Assembly: GCA_023414875.1 (NCBI GenBank)
Contig: JAEZMV010000028.1
Coordinates: 62,001 to 126,000 of the forward strand
Length of the DNA: 64,000 nucleotides
Reading direction: 5' to 3'
From: Bacillota bacterium
GTDB lineage: Bacteria > Bacillota > Clostridia > Lachnospirales > Lachnospiraceae
Shown here: positions 46,476 through 54,307 of the stretch, one piece after another
Position numbering within the stretch: the stretch's first letter is position 1
Layout of the letters: each line of letters begins with the position of its first letter
Notes under the pieces: model-generated
What the model was told of the DNA's origin: nothing
Database searches by the model: none
Seen by the model: only the letters and a program-made list of their open reading frames with translations
Made by a program: the position numbers and the translations under genes

Positions 46476-48926
46476 ATGTACGACAAATTTACGGATAACG
46501 CAAAAAATGCCATTAATCTGGCTAGGGAAGTTGCTTACCGGATGTCCCATAATTATATAGGAACAGAGCACCTGTTAATCGGTTTATTGGAAGTAGAGGG
46601 TGTTGCGTCCAAGATATTGGAGGAAAACGGTGTTACGGTAGAGAAGGTACTTGAGCTAGTCAATCAGCTGATTGCACCCAACAACGGTGTAGAGATGATG
46701 GATGCAGGTAGTTTTACCCCAAGATCTAAGAGAATTCTTGATCAAAGTTATAAGGAGGCAGCGAAATTCAAGGCTCCCATGGTAGGGACGGAGCATATAT
46801 TGATTGCGCTAATCAGAGAATCTGACTGCATCGCTGTTCGTTTATTAAATACATTGGGTGTAAATGTACAAAAGGTATATATAGACATTTTGACAGCCTC
46901 AGGTGTTGATGTCAGCGCTGCCAAAAACGAATATACCGCTGGAAAAGGCAGTAAAGCGAAGGGGAAAACAACAGCTACTCCTACCCTGGATCAATATAGC
47001 AGAGATTTAACCGAATATGCAAGGGAGGGAAAGCTTGATCCTGTCATCGGCAGAGAAGGAGAGATTCAAAGAGTCGTTCAGATCTTGAGCCGCAGAACAA
47101 AGAATAATCCTTGTTTAGTCGGAGAGCCGGGTGTTGGTAAGACCGCCATAGCGGAAGGTCTTGCTTTAAAAATCATAGAAGGTAATATACCGGATACAAT
47201 TAAAGAGAAACGTGTTGTAACACTGGATTTATCGGGTATGGTTGCTGGCTCCAAATACCGTGGAGAATTTGAAGAGAGAATTAAAAAAGTAATCAGTGAA
47301 GTAATCAGTGATGGTAATGTACTACTCTTCATTGACGAAATTCATACAATCATCGGAGCGGGTGGTGCAGAAGGTGCTATCGATGCCTCCAATATTTTAA
47401 AACCGTCTCTGGCGAGAGGTGAACTCCAGATTATCGGAGCAACAACAAGAGAAGAATATCGTAAGTACATTGAAAAGGATGCTGCCCTTGAGAGAAGGTT
47501 TCAGCCGGTGGTTGTAGAAGAACCTTCTGAGGAGGAAGCAGTCCAGATACTATTTGGTTTAAGAGATAAATATGAAGCCCATCATCAGGTTCGTATTACC
47601 GATGGAGCGTTGGAGGCTGCAGTTAAGCTTTCCAGCCGATATATCAATGATCGGTATTTACCGGACAAAGCAATTGATTTAATGGATGAAGCTGCTTCAA
47701 AGGTACGTTTAAGCACGTATACCTCTTCTCCAGAAATTAAGGATTTAGAACAGGACATCAAGCGATTGGAAGAGGAAAAGGAGAAGGCGATTAAGGCAGA
47801 GGCTTATGAAAAAGCCGGAGAGATAAAGAAACAACAGGAAGCGAAGCAGGAGCAGTTGGAAAAACAAAAACTGGTTGACGAAAAACAAAAGCTGGAGAAA
47901 CAATTAGTAGTAAGTGAGAATGAGATATCAGAAATTGTATCCAGCTGGACCAAAATACCGGTAAAGAAGCTTGCCGAAGAGGAGACAGAACGGTTGCAGA
48001 ATCTGGAGTCAATTCTTCACAAGAGAGTAGTCGGCCAGGAAGAGGCTGTTGGTGCGGTAGCAAAAGCGATACGCCGTGGCAGAGTAGGTTTAAAGGATCC
48101 GAATAGACCGATAGGCTCCTTCTTATTCCTAGGCCCTACCGGTGTGGGTAAGACGGAGTTATCCAAAGCTTTGGCAGAAGCAATGTTCGGAAGTGAGAAC
48201 TCCATTATCCGTGTTGATATGTCTGAATACATGGAGAAACATAGTGTAAGTAAGTTGATTGGTTCTCCTCCGGGGTATGTAGGATATGATGAAGGCGGAC
48301 AGTTAAGCGAAAAGGTAAGACAAAATCCTTATTCCGTTATTTTATTCGATGAGATAGAGAAAGCACATCCTGATGTTTTCAATATTCTGTTGCAGGTGCT
48401 GGATGATGGTCATATAACAGATGCACAGGGTAGAAAGGTAAGCTTTAAGAACACAATTATTATCATGACTTCTAACGCAGGTGCACAAAATATCATTGCA
48501 CCAAAACGACTGGGCTTTGCTTCCGTTATTGATGAAAAGGAAGATTATAAGCGCATGAAGGAAGGGGTTATGGATGAGGTTAAGAAGATATTCAAGCCTG
48601 AATTCATAAATCGTATTGATGAGATTATTGTATTCCATTCCTTAACCAAAGAGGATATAAAGAGCATCGTAGCAATCATGGTAGCAACCATTGCAAAAAG
48701 AAGTAAAGTTCAAATGAATATTGCACTTGAAACAAGTAATGAAGTTGTTGATCATCTTGCTGAGGTAGGCTTTGATGCAAAATATGGTGCGAGACCGCTT
48801 CGTCGTGCAATTCAAACTAATATTGAGGATAAATTGGCAGAAGCTATTTTAGCAGGCACGATAAAAGAGGGAGATACCGTTCGTATTGAGTACCTTGACA
48901 ATGAAATGGTGGTACAGGCAAAATAA
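46476..48926 (+). CDS. clpC: ClpC, AAA+ unfoldase of the ClpCP protease
   Basis: An 816-residue HSP100 protein: a double-repeat N-domain (1-145) that receives substrates and phosphoarginine, a first AAA domain with Walker A GEPGVGKTA and LFIDEIHT, a coiled M-domain near 410-470 (KRLEEEKEKAIKAEAYEKAG), a second AAA domain with GPTGVGKTE and ILFDEIEKAH, and the C-terminal D2 domain. The M-domain is short, as expected for ClpC rather than ClpB. It completes the gntR-mcsA-mcsB-clpC unit. ATGGAGG precedes the start. Confidence 0.97.
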   Translation: MYDKFTDNAKNAINLAREVAYRMSHNYIGTEHLLIGLLEVEGVASKILEENGVTVEKVLELVNQLIAPNNGVEMMDAGSFTPRSKRILDQSYKEAAKFKAPMVGTEHILIALIRESDCIAVRLLNTLGVNVQKVYIDILTASGVDVSAAKNEYTAGKGSKAKGKTTATPTLDQYSRDLTEYAREGKLDPVIGREGEIQRVVQILSRRTKNNPCLVGEPGVGKTAIAEGLALKIIEGNIPDTIKEKRVVTLDLSGMVAGSKYRGEFEERIKKVISEVISDGNVLLFIDEIHTIIGAGGAEGAIDASNILKPSLARGELQIIGATTREEYRKYIEKDAALERRFQPVVVEEPSEEEAVQILFGLRDKYEAHHQVRITDGALEAAVKLSSRYINDRYLPDKAIDLMDEAASKVRLSTYTSSPEIKDLEQDIKRLEEEKEKAIKAEAYEKAGEIKKQQEAKQEQLEKQKLVDEKQKLEKQLVVSENEISEIVSSWTKIPVKKLAEEETERLQNLESILHKRVVGQEEAVGAVAKAIRRGRVGLKDPNRPIGSFLFLGPTGVGKTELSKALAEAMFGSENSIIRVDMSEYMEKHSVSKLIGSPPGYVGYDEGGQLSEKVRQNPYSVILFDEIEKAHPDVFNILLQVLDDGHITDAQGRKVSFKNTIIIMTSNAGAQNIIAPKRLGFASVIDEKEDYKRMKEGVMDEVKKIFKPEFINRIDEIIVFHSLTKEDIKSIVAIMVATIAKRSKVQMNIALETSNEVVDHLAEVGFDAKYGARPLRRAIQTNIEDKLAEAILAGTIKEGDTVRIEYLDNEMVVQAK

Positions 48927-49037
48927 TGGAGAATTCTCTATAAAAATATAGTAGAAATTGCCCGATATATCGTTTATAATGTAAGAAAGTGTTCCATTAA
49001 GACATTATGATATCAATACATTTAGGAGGGTCATATA

Positions 49038-49451
49038 ATGGCAGTTGTTGAAGAGTTAATACGCAAAGAAAGCGATGGGACAATTAGCTTTGGTAACTAT
49101 GCTTTAAAAGTAAAATCAAAGGTATCTGACTTCGAGCATCAAGGAGATTTATACAAAGTTAAGACCTTTAATGAAATAACCAAGCTTGAAAAAAACGGGA
49201 TGTTTATCTATGAATCAGTGCCTGGAACCGCTGTTTTCCATATGGATACTAAGGACAGCAATGTCAGCTTTGAAGTTACCGGTAATGATACAGCTCAAAT
49301 AACTTTAGAACTTGAAGCAGAAAAAGAATATGAAATCTATAAGAATAATAATTTTCTTGGACAAATGAAAACCAATTTAGGTGGTAAGCTAGTATTAAGC
49401 CTTGAATTAGGAGAAGAAGAAAAGGATATTATAAAGGTGGTTAAACTGTAG
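49038..49451 (+). CDS. Conserved-looking protein of unknown function between clpC and radA
   Basis: I do not recognise a defined family with confidence. The 137-residue protein has no signal peptide or membrane segment, is acidic, and is predicted to be rich in beta strands: DGTISFGNYALKVKSKVSDF and TNLGGKLVLSLELGEEE stand out. AGGAGGG lies ahead of the ATG and the stop is one base before radA, so it is almost certainly expressed with it. A name such as endosialidase sometimes attached to small clostridial proteins of this type has no visible support here. Confidence 0.75.
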   Translation: MAVVEELIRKESDGTISFGNYALKVKSKVSDFEHQGDLYKVKTFNEITKLEKNGMFIYESVPGTAVFHMDTKDSNVSFEVTGNDTAQITLELEAEKEYEIYKNNNFLGQMKTNLGGKLVLSLELGEEEKDIIKVVKL

Positions 49452-49452
49452 T

Positions 49453-50808
49453 ATGGCTAAGAACAAAACCGTGTTTTTCTGTAAAGAATGTGGCTTCGAA
49501 TCAGTAAAATGGGTAGGCCAATGTCCGGGTTGCAAGCAATGGGATACTTTTGCAGAGGAACCGGTTTTGAAAAAAAGTACAAAACCTACCGGAATAAAAA
49601 ATGCAAGTGAGCCCGTATTGATATCTAATGTTAAATCGGAAGCGGAGCATCGTATTTGTTCCGGTTTTGAGGAGCTTGACCGTGTCCTTGGAGGCGGAAT
49701 AGTACAGGGTAGTCTGGTTTTGGTCGGTGGTGATCCCGGTATAGGTAAGTCAACACTGTTATTACAGATGTGTCGGGAGATAGTAAATAAATCGAAAAAG
49801 GTGTTATATATATCAGGTGAAGAATCTTTAAGCCAGATTAAAATGAGAGCAGAGAGGCTCGGCGTATTTCACGGCGAGCTTCTGCTTCTTTGTGAAACGG
49901 ATTTGGATTTAATTGAAGAAGCTATACATAAACATAAACCGGATATCGTAATTATTGATTCCATACAGACAATGTTCAAGGAAGAAGTAACTTCGGCGCC
50001 GGGTAGTGTAAGCCAGGTAAGAGAGGCTACGGCGGCGTTAATGCATATAGCAAAAGGTTCAGGAATCACGATATTCATAATTGGTCATGTAACCAAAGAA
50101 GGAGTTGTTGCTGGCCCAAGAGTACTTGAGCATATGGTGGATACGGTATTATATTTTGAAGGTGATAATTATGCTTCTTATCGGGTACTCAGAGCTGTGA
50201 AGAACCGTTTTGGTTCAACCAATGAAATCGGTGTATTTGAAATGCAGGGCACGGGACTGGTAGAAGTAAAAAATCCATCGGAATTCATGTTAAAAGGAAG
50301 ACCGGAGGGTGAACCGGGCTCCGTAGTAGCAGCTTCCATCGAAGGAACCAGACCGATATTGGTAGAGGTTCAGGCACTGGTATGCAGAACAAACTTTAAT
50401 ATGCCAAGAAGAACAGCAGCAGGAACAGACTATAACCGGGTTAATCTGTTAATGGCAGTACTGGAAAAGCGTGCAGGAATACAACTATCGGATTGTGATG
50501 CCTATGTGAATGTGGCTGGCGGTATGAGAATTACAGAGCCGGCACTGGATTTGGCAGTCATTACAGCTATCATTTCCAGTTTCAAAAACAAAGCACTGGA
50601 TAATAAAACGGTACTGTTTGGTGAAGTGGGACTTACCGGTGAGATCAGAGCGGTAAATATGGCAGAGCAGAGAGTTGCAGAAGCTTCAAAGATGGGGTTT
50701 GAGGTATGTATATTACCCCAGGCAAATAAGGAACATATAAAATCACCCGGGATGAAGCTGATCGGGGTGAGAAACATACAGGAAGTAATGGGAATACTAA
50801 TGAGATAA
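49453..50808 (+). CDS. radA: DNA repair protein RadA (Sms)
   Basis: RadA is a RecA-like helicase that processes recombination intermediates. The 451-residue protein has an N-terminal C4 zinc finger (CKECG and CPGCK, residues 10-28), Walker A GGDPGIGKST near 95, the RadA motif KNRFG, and a C-terminal Lon-like domain with GGMRITEPALDLAV. It follows the unknown gene with a one-base gap and lies downstream of clpC, the usual Firmicute order. Confidence 0.97.
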   Translation: MAKNKTVFFCKECGFESVKWVGQCPGCKQWDTFAEEPVLKKSTKPTGIKNASEPVLISNVKSEAEHRICSGFEELDRVLGGGIVQGSLVLVGGDPGIGKSTLLLQMCREIVNKSKKVLYISGEESLSQIKMRAERLGVFHGELLLLCETDLDLIEEAIHKHKPDIVIIDSIQTMFKEEVTSAPGSVSQVREATAALMHIAKGSGITIFIIGHVTKEGVVAGPRVLEHMVDTVLYFEGDNYASYRVLRAVKNRFGSTNEIGVFEMQGTGLVEVKNPSEFMLKGRPEGEPGSVVAASIEGTRPILVEVQALVCRTNFNMPRRTAAGTDYNRVNLLMAVLEKRAGIQLSDCDAYVNVAGGMRITEPALDLAVITAIISSFKNKALDNKTVLFGEVGLTGEIRAVNMAEQRVAEASKMGFEVCILPQANKEHIKSPGMKLIGVRNIQEVMGILMR

Positions 50809-50845
50809 CCTATCAATTAGAGTTGCTATGATCAGGGGGATACGA

Positions 50846-51301
50846 ATGAAGGATTTAGTTAACGAGAGATTAGTACTTCTTGCCAAAGCCCAGGAATGTA
50901 TGGTAGAAATAACGGAAACGATGGATCAATGGGAAGCTTCCCAGATGGTTCTTGAGAAAAGTGCGTTTGATTGTCTGAATGTCTCAGATAAAGTATTAAA
51001 TTTATCAAATGAGGGCAATCTGTTGGTAGAAGAATTGCAAGAGTGTTGCCGCACTATGATTAAAAACCCGGATAAAGTTATAGATAAACAAAAAATCGCT
51101 GAGGTTATCTCAGAGATACACGGAATCTTCAATAATATAACGGAGACATCAGCTTCTGTCAATGAAGTAGCACATAAAATTGAAGGAGTAGTAGCCGTTC
51201 AGAGAGATATCGAAGAATCTATCAAAGCTGCATCTGTACATGTCAGTGGAAGTATTGACGAAGCGCTTGCCTGTGCTGAGATGATGCTGGCAGAATTGTA
51301 A
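50846..51301 (+). CDS. Helical coiled-coil protein of unknown function
   Basis: I start at ATG 50846 behind AGGGGGAT, giving 151 residues (MKDLVNERLVLL...). The sequence is almost entirely helical and heptad-like; the part NNITETSASVNEVAHKIEGV and the last 50 residues resemble the signalling coiled coil of methyl-accepting chemotaxis proteins. There is no membrane segment. It could partner with a chemotaxis-type protein or act as a small coiled-coil adaptor; neither is shown. It is close behind radA (37 bases) and may be co-transcribed. Confidence 0.7.
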   Translation: MKDLVNERLVLLAKAQECMVEITETMDQWEASQMVLEKSAFDCLNVSDKVLNLSNEGNLLVEELQECCRTMIKNPDKVIDKQKIAEVISEIHGIFNNITETSASVNEVAHKIEGVVAVQRDIEESIKAASVHVSGSIDEALACAEMMLAEL

Positions 51302-51334
51302 AATCAAAAAGCTAGCTAAAGTATCGAAATTTTC

Positions 51335-51363
51335 TTGACATTAGAAACAATTCATTGTAATAT
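51335..51363 (+). promoter_or_regulatory. Promoter of tRNA-Trp
   Basis: Perfect TTGACA (51335-51340), a 17-base spacer and TAATAT (51358-51363), 29 bases before the tRNA. Confidence 0.85.
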
Positions 51364-51392
51364 AGAAAAGTGCCAAACGCACAGCAAATAAA

Positions 51393-51466
51393 TAGGGGTA
51401 TAGTTCAGCTGGTAGAATAACGGTCTCCAAAACCGCAGGTCGTGGGTTCAAATCCTACTGCCCCTG
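51393..51466 (+). tRNA. trnW: tRNA-Trp (anticodon CCA)
   Basis: The acceptor arms AGGGGTA and TGCCCCT pair with one G-U, and the discriminator base is G. The anticodon loop reads CTCCAAA with CCA, and the T arm is GTGGGTTCAAATCCTAC. CCA is not encoded at the 3' end. The outermost pair of the anticodon stem (A-C) is a mismatch. A promoter precedes and a terminator follows, so it is transcribed alone. Confidence 0.97.
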
Positions 51467-51473
51467 GCGAAAA

Positions 51474-51509
51474 GAAGAGTTCATACGAAAGTATGGACTC
51501 TTTCTTTTT
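51474..51509 (+). terminator. Terminator of tRNA-Trp
   Basis: AGAGTTCATAC pairs with GTATGGACTCT around the loop GAAA, followed by TTCTTTTT. Confidence 0.9.
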
Positions 51510-51616
51510 GCCCAAGAGGCAGTTAGATACGAAGCCTAGATCTGAAGCGATAAAGCATTAAAAAAGACTTGAGGAGAGGGCTCACACCAGATTTAATTGT
51601 GGCTTCTCTCTTTTGC

Positions 51617-52054
51617 CTATTGTTTAAGTTTATCAGTTTCATTCATCGTTTGATTAAGCTTAGAATTAATGAAGCCAATATCTTGATTAATATGATGCAG
51701 TCTGAATAAATAAATAACTGCAAAGACTGGAATGCACTGAATTGGCATAGTCCACCAGTTCTTTAAGTTATACCAGTGGAATAGATGGCCGAAGATGAGA
51801 TAGAGAATTATAAAGATACCAAACTCTATCGATAACTCAAATAAATAATTCGTTAATCCAATCCTCTCAATGATCCAGAATATGCTAAACAGAATAATGC
51901 CATACAATAATATGGAGCCATGAGTCTCGAACTCTTTCCACCAACCGGTATCAAAGAAAAGTGCTTCCGCAAAATTAACCCAGAATAGTGATACTCCAAC
52001 AAGGCAGAAGCTGTAAATTAGTATTTGAGGAAATTTGTTGATATATCTTTTCAT
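51617..52054 (-). CDS. Four-span membrane protein, DUF3021-like, paired with LytTR
   Basis: The 145-residue protein has four hydrophobic segments: ILIYSFCLVGVSLFW, ILLYGIILFSIFWII, FELSIEFGIFIILYLIFG and MPIQCIPVFAVIYLF, with a polar C-terminal tail. A small four-span protein next to a LytTR regulator fits the DUF3021 family, whose members are thought to control the regulator or work with it. It follows the LytTR gene by 11 bases with a TAGGAGG site, so the two form one unit. Family assigned mainly by topology and context. Confidence 0.65.
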   Translation of the reverse strand: MKRYINKFPQILIYSFCLVGVSLFWVNFAEALFFDTGWWKEFETHGSILLYGIILFSIFWIIERIGLTNYLFELSIEFGIFIILYLIFGHLFHWYNLKNWWTMPIQCIPVFAVIYLFRLHHINQDIGFINSKLNQTMNETDKLKQ

Positions 52055-52065
52055 TGGTTATCCTC

Positions 52066-52497
52066 CTATATAAGTGATTTTTTTATGCTTGGTAGATAAG
52101 TTCTTGATACATTGATTTTATCACCATTGATAAGCTCAGCTTCTAAACGGCTGTTATACACATTTTTCAAAGTTTTAAGCTTTGTTCTATTTAAAAGACA
52201 TGCTTTATTTACTTTAATAAAACCATATTCCTTCAATTCAGCTTCCAGCTGATAGAGTTTTTTGTTTGACCGGTATAGCTCGTTCTCTGTATAAATGAAC
52301 ACCTTTCGATCAACCGTATCTATGTAATAGATATGGGATATATTGATGCGACGGGAGCCGCCTTCCCCATAAACAGATATGGATTGATTAAACCCCTTTA
52401 CGCGATCAATCAATTGATTTACATTACAGTCCAGTCTAGGGTAGATAATGATTACTTCCAGTTCATGTTTCTTTTCTTCCTTAAGAGTGAGCTTCAT
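52066..52497 (-). CDS. LytTR-type DNA-binding regulator
   Basis: The 143-residue protein has a LytTR domain in its C-terminal two-thirds: INISHIYYIDTVDRKVFIYT, the strand-loop region YQLEAELKEYGFIKVNKACLLN and the end VYNSRLEAELINGDKINVSRTYLPSIKK. The first 45 residues are not a response-regulator receiver, so it is a free-standing LytTR regulator without the aspartate receiver. Such regulators often control the adjacent membrane genes. It is transcribed with a CPBP protease gene upstream and a DUF3021-like gene downstream. Confidence 0.9.
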   Translation of the reverse strand: MKLTLKEEKKHELEVIIIYPRLDCNVNQLIDRVKGFNQSISVYGEGGSRRINISHIYYIDTVDRKVFIYTENELYRSNKKLYQLEAELKEYGFIKVNKACLLNRTKLKTLKNVYNSRLEAELINGDKINVSRTYLPSIKKSLI

Positions 52498-52509
52498 ATT
52501 TGATCTCCA

Positions 52510-53370
52510 TCATTTTTTTGTGTATTTCCTTAGCATAAAGTGGATGGCCCAAAAGAATCCGGGAGAGATTACCAGTACAGTAATGATACTTTCTAACCTA
52601 GAATAGTCGGTGAGTATACCGGTTGGTACGGAATCCAAAACGTGCTTCGGTATGAAAATATCGGAGATATTTCCTATAAAATTAATCATACCATGAATTA
52701 ACCCGCATAACCATATGGAATTCGTTTTATATAGGATTGCTGAGAAAAACATTCCATACATTGTTGCAAAGAGAATCTGGGTTAAGGTATAGATTACATT
52801 GGCGGCGTTAAGACCATTCGATAAATTCACCAGGTGAATCAATCCAAACAGCATGGAAGTTATGAAAGCAGCTTTTATTCTACCGTTATTATTGTCTGTA
52901 TAATGAGACGACCAAAATTTGAGTAGAATGCCTCGAAAGCATAATTCCTCCGAGAAGCCTACTGCAATATAAACAAATAGTGCTAAAAACAAGGAAAATG
53001 GGCCAGAGAATACCAACTTGTTCTCATTAAGAAAACCTTGACTTGCAATTAGATTTACATATTTGAAAAATAAATAGATATCTCCGGCGAAGCATATAAA
53101 TAATGCCAGCAGAGGAAATAGTCCCATGCGGAAGTTAATTATCCATAGATCCTTCGCAACAGAATCGAGTTTTATGATTTTGATTAAAAGAAGAAGGATA
53201 ATTATAACGAAGAAATATAGGATAGCACTTGAAATAAAACTAGCGGCTAATTCCTGTTCAGCCGCTTCACCGACGATGAATGCACCTGCCATTTTCCCGA
53301 TGATTAAAGCGGATATCCATATAACAACAACAAGTACGGTTTTCATGATTAGTTTCGATTTTGGTTTCAT
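52510..53370 (-). CDS. CPBP-family intramembrane glutamic protease
   Basis: The 286-residue protein has about eight hydrophobic segments and the CPBP/Abi motifs: EELCFRGILLKFW (two Glu and an Arg), FGLIHL and HGMINF. This family (CAAX-like proteases) is often found with peptide antibiotics or bacteriocin immunity, or matures signal proteins. The gene is first in a minus-strand unit, 12 bases before the LytTR gene. GAGGTG precedes the ATG. Substrate unknown. Confidence 0.9.
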   Translation of the reverse strand: MKPKSKLIMKTVLVVVIWISALIIGKMAGAFIVGEAAEQELAASFISSAILYFFVIIILLLLIKIIKLDSVAKDLWIINFRMGLFPLLALFICFAGDIYLFFKYVNLIASQGFLNENKLVFSGPFSLFLALFVYIAVGFSEELCFRGILLKFWSSHYTDNNNGRIKAAFITSMLFGLIHLVNLSNGLNAANVIYTLTQILFATMYGMFFSAILYKTNSIWLCGLIHGMINFIGNISDIFIPKHVLDSVPTGILTDYSRLESIITVLVISPGFFWAIHFMLRKYTKK

Positions 53371-53687
53371 TTTTTACACCTCAGTTTTTATTTTATCATA
53401 ATAAAAACTAGAATGAATTTCTATGGAGGGTGTCATCAAATACAAAATCGATGTATTGTGTTACGCACACTGAAATCACATCAGGCTATCAGTGTTTGCG
53501 GATAGGGCAGAAAGGGTGCTTCAAGAATCCATAAGTAGTTTTAAGGCGATAGTCCCGATTTTGTGTCGAAATATTACGATTCGTGCGGTAGGAGATACGA
53601 TTCGTGCGGTAAATAGTTTTTTAATGATGAAATCTGATAGAATTATGTCGAATAATAAATTTTACATGGAATAGGGGGTGATGTTCT
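53371..53687. other. Intergenic region with a hairpin and a short duplication
   Basis: About 317 bases. ACACTGA (53467-53473) pairs with TCAGTGT (53489-53495), extended by CGC/GCG. A 16-bp sequence, TACGATTCGTGCGGTA, is repeated at 53575-53590 and 53596-53611. A 60-codon plus-strand ORF at 53492-53674 has no ribosome site, so I do not call it. Confidence 0.5.
53575..53611. repeat. Duplicated 16-bp sequence with 21-bp period
   Basis: TACGATTCGTGCGGTA occurs at 53575-53590 and again at 53596-53611, separated by GGAGA. It lies about 80 bases before a small membrane-protein gene. Confidence 0.7.
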
Positions 53688-54014
53688 ATGACTGTAGCCA
53701 CGCTTGGTTGGTTTATTGCAGGAGTCGGAGTTGCAGCATTTTTTACATTGTGGTTTGTTGTGAGTTTCAAGGAACTATCCGCAAAACAGAAGAGCCTTGA
53801 GACCATCAGCGAGCAGGTGCAAATGCACCGTAGATTGCATATGCAGGAACGCGGCGGTGAAAATGATGCAGCAGCACAAAAGATATTAGAAAATAAGCTC
53901 ATGGTTTATAGGGAGGTGGAGAAGAGCTATAACGCCCTGATAAAAAGACCAATGAACCGTATTCCCGCATACATTATGGGGTTTCACCCTGCAGGAAAGG
54001 AGCGTGGGACATGA
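53688..54014 (+). CDS. Small membrane protein with basic C-terminus, unknown
   Basis: The 108-residue protein has one membrane segment at about 5-26 (LGWFIAGVGVAAFFTLWFVV), then a helical polar stretch (LSAKQKSLETISEQVQMHRR) and a basic tail. AGGGGGTG lies ahead of the ATG at 53688; an alternative ATG at 53681 is out of frame. The last bases overlap the next small gene (ATGA), so the two are coupled. I do not recognise a family. Confidence 0.65.
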   Translation: MTVATLGWFIAGVGVAAFFTLWFVVSFKELSAKQKSLETISEQVQMHRRLHMQERGGENDAAAQKILENKLMVYREVEKSYNALIKRPMNRIPAYIMGFHPAGKERGT

Positions 54015-54130
54015 TATACACCGGTGAGGATTGTCATTTCTTATTCCATCGATTTGGAGAGATACAGGAATGCCCCTTCTGTGAAGAAAAGAACATTCGC
54101 CCTGCTACCGGAGAGGAAACCCAGAGGTAA
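54011..54130 (+). CDS. Very small Cys-containing protein, 39 residues
   Basis: The start overlaps the previous stop in an ATGA junction, with AAGGAGCG upstream. The 39-residue product reads MIYTGEDCHFLFHRFGEIQ then ECPFCEEKN and a short polar tail. CPFC plus an earlier Cys-His pair could bind zinc. Both the overlap and the strong ribosome site support expression. The family is not recognised; proteins like this occur near mobile elements, but none is visible here. Confidence 0.6.
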   Translation: MIYTGEDCHFLFHRFGEIQECPFCEEKNIRPATGEETQR

Positions 54131-54307
54131 CAGGAGCTTTTTCTAGAACAAGAAAAACAGCATTACAAGTAAAGTAGATACAAGAGGATGGGATATAAGA
54201 AGCAAAAGGCAACGTTTAATTATAAGTCAATAAGAAACACGTGAAAGAAAGGAAAAAGTATGATAAGAAATAACAACTTGTGTACACATAGGAGAGGGAA
54301 TAAAAAC

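Noticed and set aside
53492..53674. Plus-strand ORF of 60 codons before the small membrane-protein gene
   Set aside because: No ribosome site, and it runs through the 16-bp DNA duplication.
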